Part shown: one piece after another, positions 27,691 to 36,257 of the stretch | How positions within the stretch are numbered: the stretch's first letter is position 1 | Layout of the letters: each line of letters begins with the position of its first letter | From: CAISCU01 sp051861545 | Lineage (GTDB): Bacteria; Bacteroidota; Bacteroidia; UKL13-3 | Length of the DNA stretch: 64,000 nt | NCBI GenBank assembly: GCA_051861545.1 | Contig: JBIMKP010000001.1 | Span: 186,001-250,000 of the forward strand | Direction of reading: 5' to 3' | Notes under the pieces: generated by a model | What the model was told of the DNA's origin: nothing | The model's input: only the letters and a program-made list of their open reading frames with translations | Databases searched by the model: none | Program-made: the position numbers and the translations under genes

Positions 27691-28380
27691 ATGCCTTTGG
27701 CCAATCATTTAGCATGGGAAGCAAAAGAAGGTCCTTTATCAAAAGAACTTAATTCAGGCTTTAATTTTTTAAAAAAGAGAATCATTGACTTACATGAAAC
27801 TCAAAATAATCTAGCATTTTTTGAAGACATCAACAAGGGAAAAATTGAAACCGACTTTTACCTGAATTTCCCATCAAACAAAAGAAAAATAGAACAAACA
27901 TATTTTATTATTTGTCCTGGAGGAAATCAAAAAAGTAAACAATGGCCAGCTAAACAATATGCAGAAATAGCTAATTTAGTTTTAGACAAAAATCCAGTAT
28001 TAAAATGCGTTCTAGTTGGTGGTCCAAGTGATGAAAAAATATCAAATGAAATCATAGATGGAATTCATTCAACAAATACATTGAATTTAAGTGGTAAAAC
28101 CAATCTGATTGAACTAGCAGAAATCTGTAAAAATGCTTCATTTGCTTTTAGTAATGATACATCTGCAGCTCATTTATGCGCCTTACAAAAAACACCAGTT
28201 TATGTAGTTGTAAATGGAAACAGATATGAACGATTTTTCCCTTATCCAAAAAGCTTTGAAAAAGTAGTAGCCATTTACCCTAATTTGGATAAACCCACTT
28301 ACGATTGGGAGGAGAAAATGCCAATTGCCTCAATTACAGCTAAAAAGCTTTGGAATGTTTTTTCAGGCAGCCCACTATAA
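27691..28380 (+). pseudogene. Family 9 glycosyltransferase, C-terminal fragment
   Basis: This 229-residue stretch carries the second half of a GT9 glycosyltransferase: CPGGNQKSKQWPAKQYAEIA and later SNDTSAAHLCALQKTPVYVV are the donor-binding signatures of the heptosyltransferase superfamily. The frame is open back to 27589, directly behind the stop of the upstream fragment, and both are in the same frame. The first ATG available is at 27691, in the middle of the protein, so an independent product would lack the acceptor half and probably be inactive. I read 27250–28380 as one gene broken by one codon. Confidence 0.85.
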
Positions 28381-28433
28381 ATTGACGATAATCATTTTTT
28401 CCTTATTTAGAAAAATTCTAAATTGCCGACCTT

Positions 28434-28655
28434 ATGAACCTAGCACAATTGGCATTAGGAGAAACCGCAACCATTGTTTCGGTAAACTGTGAAACACTCT
28501 CACTAAAACTATTTGAAATGGGAGTACTTCCGGGTGAAACAGTGAGTTTAGAAAATATAGCACCATTTGGTGATCCAATTGCCGTAAATGTTGGTGAATA
28601 TAAATTATGTCTTCGACTTGAAGATGCATCAGAAATTGAAATAGAAAAAGCCTAG
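28434..28655 (+). CDS. feoA: FeoA-like ferrous iron transport accessory protein
   Basis: A 73-residue SH3-like protein of the FeoA family. The motif LFEMGVLPGETVSL is the typical FeoA core, followed by DPIAVNVGEYKLCLR. FeoA is a small cytoplasmic partner that modulates FeoB. Its TAG stop overlaps the GTG start of feoB by one base (TAGTG), so the two are translationally coupled. It starts 53 bp after the broken glycosyltransferase gene. Confidence 0.92.
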   Translation: MNLAQLALGETATIVSVNCETLSLKLFEMGVLPGETVSLENIAPFGDPIAVNVGEYKLCLRLEDASEIEIEKA

Positions 28656-30775
28656 TGGAGAAAAGCATCACCATAGCCCTAGTTGGCAATCCTAATAGCG
28701 GGAAAACCTCATCGTTTAATGCCTTAACAGGATTGAAACAGAAAGTTTCAAACTTTCCTGGAACTACCGTTGAGAAGAAAACGGGCGAAACTTGGTTAGC
28801 ACCAGGAATAAAATTACATGTAATTGATTTACCTGGAACATATAGTTTGTACCCAAAATCGGCAGACGAATTGGTTACTTATGAAATTCTCAGAAACAAA
28901 GCCGAAACCAATTATCCCGATTTGGTTGTATTTATTGCTGATGCATCGAACCTAAAAAGAAATTTGCTGCTCTTTACGCAGGTTTGTGATTTGGGAGTAC
29001 CAGTAATTCTTGCAATGAATATGCAAGATATTGCAGCAAAAAGAGGGATTGCTTACGATAATGAAATTTTATCAAAAGAACTAGGAGTGCCTGTTACTAG
29101 TATCAATGCCCGAAATAAAGAAGGCATTTTTGAATTAAAGAAATTACTTTTAAACGAAGCTGAACGAAAAACAACTCAGTTTTATTCATTATCAGAAGTT
29201 CCAAAAGATTTTTTAGAAGAAATTTCTAAAGTAACGGACAAAAAAAATACTTACGCAGCACTCCAATATGCAATAAATGCGGCTGATTTATTAAGTGAAA
29301 AATCAAAAACCATTCGTGATATTATTTCAAAATACAAATTTGATGTAAGAGCATTTCAGGAAAAAGAGGTTTTGAGTCGTTACCAAATAATAGACAAAGC
29401 CGTTAAAAATGCTAGAATCAAAAAAGAGCAAACCCTTAAAGGCTCATTAAGTAAAAAAGTTGATAAGGTTTTAACCCATCGTTTTTATGGAATTGGTATT
29501 TTTTTAACACTACTATTTTTAATATTTCAAGCAATTTTTAGCTGGAGTTCATATCCAATGGATTGGGTTGAATGGGCCTTTGCAGAACTATCGAATTATG
29601 TTAAAACAGGTTTACCAGCAGGTATTTTAAACGATTTAATTGTAGAAGGCATTTTAGCTGGCCTAAGTGGAGTAATCGTTTTTCTGCCACAAATTGTAAT
29701 TCTATTTTTGTTCATTGCTATTTTAGAAGACATTGGCTATATGGCCCGTGTAGGATTCATTATGGACAGGGTAATGAGGCCGTTTGGTATGAATGGAAAA
29801 TCTATTGTTCCATTAATTGGAGGAATGGCATGTGCAGTGCCAAGTATAATGGCCAGCAGAAGTATTGAAAACAAAAAAGAAAGACTTATAACAATACTGG
29901 TGATTCCTTTAATGAGTTGCTCGGCTCGTTTACCAGTATATACTTTACTTATCTCAATGTTAATTCCAGATACAGCTAAATGGGGACCATTTAATGTACA
30001 TGGATTAGTTTTAATGTTGATGTATTTAATTGGATTTGGAGCAGCAATATTTAGTGCTTGGTTATTTAAACAGTTCATTAAAAACGAAGAGAAAAATTAC
30101 TTTTTAATGGAGTTACCAGGTTATAAATTACCTGTTGCATCAAATATTTTTATTGAACTAATAGAAAAATCAAGTGCTTTCGTAGTAGGAGCAGGGAAAA
30201 TTATTGTTGCGGTATCTGTTATCCTATGGGTTTTGGCATCAACCGGACCAACCGTTCAAATCAACAAAGCGAAATCTGATTATGCGGAGCAAATAAAAGT
30301 TGCAAGCGACTTAAAAGTAGACCAAGTAGTATTAGATTCATTGGAATTAAACTACAAATCACAAAGGCTAGAAGCAAGTTATGCAGGTCAATTTGGAAAG
30401 CTAATTGAGCCAGTAATTAGGCCACTAGGATTTGATTGGAAAATAGGAATCGCGCTATTAACCTCAATGGCAGCAAGAGAAGTTTTTGTTGGAACAATGA
30501 GCACAATTTACAGTGTAAGTGGCTCTGATGACGATTTAGATTCAATCAGAAATAAAATGATGCACGACAAAAATCAACAAACCATGAAACCAAGTTATTC
30601 ATTGGCCAGTGTTTTTTCATTGTTGATATTTTATGCATTCGCTTTACAATGTATGAGTACTGTAGCAATTGTAAAAAAAGAGACAGGTGGAAACAAATGG
30701 GCCATCATTCAATTTATATATTTAACCTTACTTGCTTATGGCAGTAGTTGGCTGGTTTTTAGTTTGATGTCATGA
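28655..30775 (+). CDS. feoB: Ferrous iron transporter FeoB
   Basis: A 706-residue inner-membrane Fe(II) permease with an N-terminal G domain. The G motifs are visible in order: GNPNSGKTS (G1), FPGTTVEKKTG (G2), DLPGTYSL (G3) and NMQD (G4). A helical spacer (about residues 165–255) leads to the polytopic membrane part with two Gate-like halves, including MACAVPSIMASR and CSARLPVYTLL. The start is a GTG at 28655 overlapping the feoA stop. The length is at the usual size for the family. No Fur-box-like operator could be identified with confidence upstream of feoA. Confidence 0.96.
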   Translation: MEKSITIALVGNPNSGKTSSFNALTGLKQKVSNFPGTTVEKKTGETWLAPGIKLHVIDLPGTYSLYPKSADELVTYEILRNKAETNYPDLVVFIADASNLKRNLLLFTQVCDLGVPVILAMNMQDIAAKRGIAYDNEILSKELGVPVTSINARNKEGIFELKKLLLNEAERKTTQFYSLSEVPKDFLEEISKVTDKKNTYAALQYAINAADLLSEKSKTIRDIISKYKFDVRAFQEKEVLSRYQIIDKAVKNARIKKEQTLKGSLSKKVDKVLTHRFYGIGIFLTLLFLIFQAIFSWSSYPMDWVEWAFAELSNYVKTGLPAGILNDLIVEGILAGLSGVIVFLPQIVILFLFIAILEDIGYMARVGFIMDRVMRPFGMNGKSIVPLIGGMACAVPSIMASRSIENKKERLITILVIPLMSCSARLPVYTLLISMLIPDTAKWGPFNVHGLVLMLMYLIGFGAAIFSAWLFKQFIKNEEKNYFLMELPGYKLPVASNIFIELIEKSSAFVVGAGKIIVAVSVILWVLASTGPTVQINKAKSDYAEQIKVASDLKVDQVVLDSLELNYKSQRLEASYAGQFGKLIEPVIRPLGFDWKIGIALLTSMAAREVFVGTMSTIYSVSGSDDDLDSIRNKMMHDKNQQTMKPSYSLASVFSLLIFYAFALQCMSTVAIVKKETGGNKWAIIQFIYLTLLAYGSSWLVFSLMS

Positions 30776-30933
30776 GTTTACCAAAATTGGCAGAGTAAGA
30801 TAAATATTGATTTGGAATTATACTATTGATTGTTAATTGATTAAGATTTTTCACTTGATTTTTTTATTGATTCGCATATCTTTTCACGAAATTTGCAGAT
30901 TCTAACAAAAAGAAGAGGAGAGAACAAGCATAT

Positions 30934-31797
30934 ATGAGGCAGCTGAAAATTAGTAAACAGTTCACGAACCGTGAGAGCAAGTCGCTAGATAAGTACCTGA
31001 ATGAAATCAGTAAGGTACCAATGATTGACGCCCAAGAAGAAGTTGAATTGGCACGTCGTATCAGAGAAGGCGACCAAGTAGCATTAGAGCGTTTGGTTAA
31101 TGCCAATTTACGTTTCGTAGTATCTGTATCAAAACAATACCAAAACCAGGGTTTAACTTTAGGTGATTTAATTAACGAAGGAAATCTTGGTTTGATTAAA
31201 GCTGCTAAACGTTTTGATGAAACTCGTGGATTTAAATTCATTTCATACGCAGTTTGGTGGATTCGTCAATCAATCCTTCAAGCTTTAGCTGATCAATCTC
31301 GTATTGTACGTTTACCTTTGAATAAAGTAGGTTCTATTGGAAGAATTGGAAACACTTCTGCAAAATTAGAACAAGAATTAGAGCGTGAACCAACTGTTGA
31401 AGAAATTGCAGAAGCAATGGATATTCCATTACAGGAAGTAGAAAATGCTTTGCGTTCAACTGGTCGTCATTTAAGTATTGATGCTCCTTTAACAGATGGA
31501 GAAGACAACACTTTATTAGGTATTTTAGATTCGAATGATGAACCAAGACCAGACGTTCAGTTAATTAATGAGTCATTACAGAAAGAAATCAACCGTGTTA
31601 TTTCTACTTTAAGTGAAAAAGAAAGAGACGTATTGAAATTCTATTATGGCTTAGATGGCGGTCCGGCGCATACTTTAGAAGATATCAGCGAAAAAATCGG
31701 ATTAACCCGCGAGCGCGTTCGTCAGATTAAAGAAAAAGCACTAAGAAGATTAAGAAAATCGAGCAAGAGCAAAATTTTAAAAGCCTATTTAGGATAA
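30934..31797 (+). CDS. rpoD: Primary sigma factor RpoD (Bacteroidota short form)
   Basis: A 287-residue sigma-70 factor. It opens MRQLKISKQ and then shows region 1.2 (SLDKYLNEISKVPM), region 2 (NLRFVVSVSKQYQNQGL, DLINEGNLGLIKAAKRFD, FISYAVWWIRQSI), region 3 (LEREPTVEEIAEAMDI) and region 4 (LEDISEKIGLTRERVRQI). It lacks the long region 1.1 of proteobacterial RpoD, as is normal in Bacteroidota, where the primary sigma reads TAnnTTTG promoters. A purine-rich AGAAGAGGAGAG lies upstream of the ATG, one of the few Shine-Dalgarno-like sequences in the window. It is followed by a strong terminator. Confidence 0.96.
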   Translation: MRQLKISKQFTNRESKSLDKYLNEISKVPMIDAQEEVELARRIREGDQVALERLVNANLRFVVSVSKQYQNQGLTLGDLINEGNLGLIKAAKRFDETRGFKFISYAVWWIRQSILQALADQSRIVRLPLNKVGSIGRIGNTSAKLEQELEREPTVEEIAEAMDIPLQEVENALRSTGRHLSIDAPLTDGEDNTLLGILDSNDEPRPDVQLINESLQKEINRVISTLSEKERDVLKFYYGLDGGPAHTLEDISEKIGLTRERVRQIKEKALRRLRKSSKSKILKAYLG

Positions 31798-31800
31798 ACA

Positions 31801-31830
31801 AAAAAGCCATCAGAAACGATGGCTTTTTTT
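31801..31830 (+). terminator. Rho-independent terminator between rpoD and the nucleotidyltransferase gene
   Basis: An 11-base perfect stem (AAAAAGCCATC at 31801–31811 pairing with 31818–31828) encloses a six-base loop and ends in a T run. The A run on the other side makes it usable in both directions; it lies between two convergent gene ends. Confidence 0.85.
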
Positions 31831-32299
31831 ATGATAATTTTATAATCTTTTCAAGTTCATCTACATCCAATAAATCTTTTGGTCTTGAACATGCTTTCTT
31901 CTCTATGATTAAATTATTAATATGGAGAAAGGGAACAATATTCCCCATAAGATCCGCTTTGTATGCAATTGAAAGGCATTCATCAAATTCTTCCTGAGGA
32001 AAAGCCTTCAATTCAGTCATAATATCAAGTTCTAAACCAGGTGCCAAAAATATGGTTGTCCATCCTGCAACAAATCTCATGTTCTCCAATTGTTCAAAAT
32101 CCCCTAGCCCGTAATCCGAAATTGCTTTCCTTAAGTTAATTCTATTAGGCCTTGTATCTTTAATCCAAATATCTAAATCTTGAGTCATTCTGCTAACTCC
32201 ATGAAGTACAGAGGCAAAACCACCTACCATAATGAATTGAACATCATTATTTATAAGGGCTTTCCAAAATTCTCCCAAATCGTTATCTAAAACATCCAT
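31829..32299 (-). CDS. Nucleotidyltransferase-fold protein
   Basis: A 156-residue protein of the nucleotidyltransferase superfamily. VGGFASVLHGVSRMTQDLDI contains the GG...S motif and the metal-binding Asp-x-Asp, and LELDIM supplies the third carboxylate. Similar small proteins are annotated as AbiEii-like or DUF6036-like, and some act as toxins that modify tRNA; that role is not shown here. Its ATG follows directly on the TAG stop of a 49-residue gene upstream, so the two form a tight two-gene unit. The 3' end abuts the rpoD terminator. Confidence 0.85.
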   Translation of the reverse strand: MDVLDNDLGEFWKALINNDVQFIMVGGFASVLHGVSRMTQDLDIWIKDTRPNRINLRKAISDYGLGDFEQLENMRFVAGWTTIFLAPGLELDIMTELKAFPQEEFDECLSIAYKADLMGNIVPFLHINNLIIEKKACSRPKDLLDVDELEKIIKLS

Positions 32300-32449
32300 C
32301 TATTTTTCAGGTTTAATTATCTTCGCTTTTTTCAATTGATTATAAATCCTAATCATTTTCAAAGCAGCCTTATATCGCTCTTCATAACTTAAACTTAAAC
32401 GATACTTCAATTTTTCTTCTTCCGATAAATTAAAGGGTGTCTCTTTCAT
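32300..32449 (-). CDS. 49-residue partner gene of the nucleotidyltransferase
   Basis: I read a short frame from an ATG at 32449 to a TAG at 32300–32302, giving 49 residues that begin MKETPFNLSEEEKLKYR. It is charged (Lys/Glu-rich) and predicted to be helical throughout. The stop is immediately followed by the ATG of the nucleotidyltransferase gene, with no bases between. A small charged protein directly upstream of a nucleotidyltransferase is the layout of toxin–antitoxin and related pairs, but I do not recognise the family and the pairing is inferred. Confidence 0.65.
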   Translation of the reverse strand: MKETPFNLSEEEKLKYRLSLSYEERYKAALKMIRIYNQLKKAKIIKPEK

Positions 32450-32617
32450 AAGGCTAAAATAAACAAAAGGCATATCTATTTTTAATTATTTTGTAGTGTT
32501 CTTTAATTACGATTTACAAAATCAATGGTACCGGCCTAGGCCATAATTAACAAAATTCGAATTGCTTTCACTCAAAAACCATATTTTTTTAGTAGAATCG
32601 TAGCAAACAATAAGTTT

Positions 32618-34048
32618 ATGGCATTAAGCAGATTTTGGAGTTGGATGATTGTATTAAGTGTATTGTACATTTTCTTCTTACTTGTCACAAATCAACTCTA
32701 TTCTTTAAATGGTTTAATCAACGGGAAACAAAATGATGCTGTTTTGGTATCTGAAAAGCCTCTCTCCTATTTTCAAGCCGATACCGCTTTACTTTCTCTA
32801 ATTCAGCAAAATAAAGCTAACGGATACAGCAGTAAGGATACTTTATACAAACTCTTAGACAATGGAACAGTTGAAATGAGTTTTGGAAAACAATCTGCAG
32901 ATGGCATTTTCCCTACTTGTAAAAATACCATTATGGATATTTGGCTTCCTCTTATTGGTTACCTTACTTTCTTTTGTGGTTTGCTTAACTTACTCAATGA
33001 TTCAAATGCTATGAGTAGAATGGCTAAAATCCTGGCTCCTTTCTTTGCTCGAATATTTCCTGAATTACCAAAAAATCACCCTGCTTATGGATTCATGACC
33101 ATGAACTTTGCAGCAAATTTTTTAGGATTAGATAATGCTGCAACACCATTCGGACTCAAAGCCATGGAAAGTTTGCAGGAAGTAAATACCGACAAAAACA
33201 AAGCTTCTAATAGTCAGATTATGTTTTTGTGTTTACATGCAGCTGGTTTAACACTTATCCCAACATCAATTATTGGTTATAGAGCAGCACAGCATGCGGC
33301 AAATCCCGCTGATATTATGCTACCAACCATCATTACATCTTTTATTGGAACTTTAGCTGCATTGATATTTGTAAGCATCAAACAAAAAATCAATCTTTTA
33401 AACGGAGTTGTAGTTTTAGCTGTGAGTTCGGTAACTACAATTATTGCTGGATTATTGTTTTATATCAGTAGTTTGAGTGGATTGGAGAAATTTCACTTTA
33501 CAGGAAATCTAAGTAATGCAGTTTTACTATTTATAATTGGTTTAGTAGTTGCTTATTCAATTTGGAATGAAAAGATTTTCAAAGCCAATGAAACCAATAT
33601 CTTCGATTCGTTTGTACATGGAGCAAAAGATGGTTTTACAACAGGAGTTCGAGTTTTGCCTTATATGATTGCCATGTTGGTAGCACTCAGTATTTTCAGA
33701 AATTCAAGTTTAATGGGAATAGTAATGGGAGGAATATCTTCATTAATGAATTTGTTTCATGTTGACCCACAAATTACCCAAGCTATTCCGGTTGCGATTA
33801 TGCGTCCTTTTAGTGCTGGTGGTTCACGCGGATTTATGTTAGACGCCATGAAAACTTATGGACCAGATAGTTTAACTGGACAATTATCATGCTTATTTCA
33901 AGGAGCTGCAGAAACCACCTTTTATGTTGTGGCTTTGTATTTTGGTTCAGTAAATGTTAAAGAAACCAGATACACTTTAGGCATCATGTTATTGGTTGAT
34001 TTGGTTTGTGTAATAGCAGGAATTGCAGTAGTAAAAATGTATTTCTAA
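32618..34048 (+). CDS. Nucleoside-recognition (Gate) domain membrane protein, SpmA–SpmB-like fusion
   Basis: A 476-residue polytopic membrane protein with two Gate/nucleoside-recognition halves, the arrangement of fused spore maturation proteins A and B that is common in non-sporulating Bacteroidota. The first half has NFAANFLGLDNAATPFGLKA, the second AIMRPFSAGGSRGFMLDAM, both characteristic. The N-terminus is a membrane segment (residues 9–27) followed by an extracytoplasmic insert. The transported substrate is unknown. Its stop overlaps that of the convergent LD-carboxypeptidase gene. Confidence 0.88.
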   Translation: MALSRFWSWMIVLSVLYIFFLLVTNQLYSLNGLINGKQNDAVLVSEKPLSYFQADTALLSLIQQNKANGYSSKDTLYKLLDNGTVEMSFGKQSADGIFPTCKNTIMDIWLPLIGYLTFFCGLLNLLNDSNAMSRMAKILAPFFARIFPELPKNHPAYGFMTMNFAANFLGLDNAATPFGLKAMESLQEVNTDKNKASNSQIMFLCLHAAGLTLIPTSIIGYRAAQHAANPADIMLPTIITSFIGTLAALIFVSIKQKINLLNGVVVLAVSSVTTIIAGLLFYISSLSGLEKFHFTGNLSNAVLLFIIGLVVAYSIWNEKIFKANETNIFDSFVHGAKDGFTTGVRVLPYMIAMLVALSIFRNSSLMGIVMGGISSLMNLFHVDPQITQAIPVAIMRPFSAGGSRGFMLDAMKTYGPDSLTGQLSCLFQGAAETTFYVVALYFGSVNVKETRYTLGIMLLVDLVCVIAGIAVVKMYF

Positions 34049-34962
34049 AACTGTTTTAAGCTGATATTTCCATTTGCACTTTCAACAACAATTTCGGTTC
34101 CAAAAGCTAGGCACAAATTTCTCTTTTCATGTCCGCATGGCAAGCCAAAAACCAACGGAATTCCCAAGCCTGTAATGTGTTCATGAATAATTTCTAATGC
34201 ATTTTTCCCAAAAGGAATGGCATTATCTTTCATATCCGACATATCCCCTACCAAAACAGCTTGAAGTCCATTAAAAAACCTTGCTCTTTTCAAACCCATC
34301 ATCATTCTGTCGATGTGATACAAGTATTCATCCAAATCTTCAAGAAAAAGAATCCTTCCTTCTGATTTAGGCAGTGTACTTGAGCCTAATAAAGAATAAA
34401 TAACCGATAAATTTCCTCCGAATAATTCACCTTTAATAAGAGAATTTTCAGGAAAGGTATTCAATTCAAACAAAGGTAAATGCAAAGAAATTCCCTCTCC
34501 AAAAAGTGCTTTTCTTAAACTTTCAGCGCTTTCCTCATCGAATCTTTCTGGTTGAAAACTGAATGCCATTGGGGCATGTAAGGAAGCAAAGTTTGTTTGT
34601 GATAAAATAGCAGATTGAAGAACAGTAATATCACTAAAACCAATAAGCCATTTAGGATTTTGTTTAAATGAAGTAAAATCCACCAAATCAATCATCCTAA
34701 TATTTCCATAACCCCCTCTAGCAATTATTATTGCATGAACAGTGTTATCATCCAATAATTCTTGTAAACCTTTAGCACGTTCTTCGTCTGTGCCTGCAAA
34801 CTGCTTATGTTCACAAAACAAAGTAGAAGATAATTTAACCTGCAATCCCCATGATTGAAATAATGAAATTGCAGGCTCAATTTCTGCCATCGACACCTTC
34901 CTTGCAGTTGCAGTAATTCCAATAGTGGAACCAATCTTTAAAAAAGGAGGAATCAAGGCCAT
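34045..34962 (-). CDS. LD-carboxypeptidase (peptidase family S66)
   Basis: A 305-residue protein of the LdcA/MccF family, which removes the terminal D-alanine from murein tetrapeptides or cleaves related amide bonds. IGFSDIT holds the nucleophilic Ser, ARGGYG is the preceding conserved loop, GELFGGNLSVI is the middle signature and FGLPCGHEKRNLCLAFG carries the catalytic His. No signal peptide is visible, which fits a cytoplasmic peptidoglycan-recycling role. It starts three bases after the stop of the mannose-1-phosphate guanylyltransferase gene and is probably cotranscribed with it. Confidence 0.92.
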   Translation of the reverse strand: MALIPPFLKIGSTIGITATARKVSMAEIEPAISLFQSWGLQVKLSSTLFCEHKQFAGTDEERAKGLQELLDDNTVHAIIIARGGYGNIRMIDLVDFTSFKQNPKWLIGFSDITVLQSAILSQTNFASLHAPMAFSFQPERFDEESAESLRKALFGEGISLHLPLFELNTFPENSLIKGELFGGNLSVIYSLLGSSTLPKSEGRILFLEDLDEYLYHIDRMMMGLKRARFFNGLQAVLVGDMSDMKDNAIPFGKNALEIIHEHITGLGIPLVFGLPCGHEKRNLCLAFGTEIVVESANGNISLKQF

Positions 34963-34965
34963 TAA

Positions 34966-36054
34966 TTAGGAGTATTTTTCGTTAAAACGAATTTTAATAT
35001 CTGTTGCTACTTCTTTTACTTCTTGTTCTTTGTTTTTATCACAAATCATTAAAACATCAGGAGTATCAACAACAATTAAATCTTTAACACTATTTAAAAC
35101 AAAAATCTTTCCATTTGCAGCCAAAGATGTATGAACCATACAATTCTGGGTATTATAAGTAAGGATATTGTTTCCTTTTTTAACATTTCCAACTTCATCT
35201 TTATCAGAAATTTCATATAAAGATGTCCAGGTTCCTAAATCATTCCAACCAAATTCAACAGGTATAACATAAACATTACCAGCCTTTTCCATCACACCAT
35301 AATCAATAGAAATACTGCGTGTTTGCTCATAAATTTGTTGAATGGTTTCTGCCTCCTTAGGTGTGAAATAAGAATCTACAGCTTCTTTAAACAAAGAAAA
35401 TTGTTCAGGTAAGTGTTCTTTAAAAGCCGCTTTTATACTTGAAATACTCCAAATGAAAATTCCTGCATTCCATAAAAAATCGCCGCTATCTAAAAAGGTT
35501 TGAGCCAATTCGAGTGAAGGTTTTTCTGTAAAAGTTTTCACCATTTTCATTTCTTCAGCCGATTCATGGTATTGAATATAACCATAGCCTGTATCGGGGC
35601 GACTAGGTTTAATACCAAGCGTTACCAAAGCAGGATTTTTCTGAGCAAATAACATCGCTCTTTTTACATCATCCAAAAAGCGGTCTTCTTGAAGAATTAA
35701 GTGATCACTTGGAGCCACAATACAAACGGCATGGGTATTGATTTTGCTGATTTTTCCGCATGCATAAGCAATACAAGCAGCAGTATTTTTACCCATAGGT
35801 TCTGCCAAAATTTGTTGCTCATTAATACCATTAATTTGGTCTTTAACCAAACCCACATAAGCCAAATTAGTTACGATATAAATATTCTCCGGTAAAAAAT
35901 CCCTTAGGAATCTATTGTAGGTTTGTTGCAATAAAGATTGACCAACACCTAAAATATCAAGAAATTGTTTAGGAAAAGTACTTCTGCTAGAAGGCCAAAA
36001 ACGACTTCCAACTCCACCCGCCATGATGATGGCATAATTGTTTTTATTCTGCAT
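34966..36054 (-). CDS. manC: Mannose-1-phosphate guanylyltransferase
   Basis: A 362-residue enzyme that makes GDP-mannose from mannose 1-phosphate and GTP for surface glycans. The N-terminal signature GGVGSRFWPSSR is followed by PKQFLD, and FTEKPS supplies the FxEKP catalytic motif. It lacks the C-terminal isomerase domain found in bifunctional enzymes. I start at the ATG at 36054 (MQNKNNYAIIMAGG); an upstream in-frame start at 36096 adds 14 residues without family support. It forms an apparent two-gene unit with the LD-carboxypeptidase gene. Confidence 0.9.
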   Translation of the reverse strand: MQNKNNYAIIMAGGVGSRFWPSSRSTFPKQFLDILGVGQSLLQQTYNRFLRDFLPENIYIVTNLAYVGLVKDQINGINEQQILAEPMGKNTAACIAYACGKISKINTHAVCIVAPSDHLILQEDRFLDDVKRAMLFAQKNPALVTLGIKPSRPDTGYGYIQYHESAEEMKMVKTFTEKPSLELAQTFLDSGDFLWNAGIFIWSISSIKAAFKEHLPEQFSLFKEAVDSYFTPKEAETIQQIYEQTRSISIDYGVMEKAGNVYVIPVEFGWNDLGTWTSLYEISDKDEVGNVKKGNNILTYNTQNCMVHTSLAANGKIFVLNSVKDLIVVDTPDVLMICDKNKEQEVKEVATDIKIRFNEKYS

Positions 36055-36257
36055 ATCAGCTAATTGCCTTGAATTTTTGAAAATTTCAATTTGCAAAATA
36101 CTTCCTATTATTGAAACTTTTCACACTTTCATTTTAAAAAACCATTTGTTAGCATTAATTTAGTGCACTATTTAACTAGGAAAAACATTATATTTATTGG
36201 TCAGTTAGAAGTCTCATATGAGCTTTTAAATTTCTAACCCCAATTTATCATTAAATT

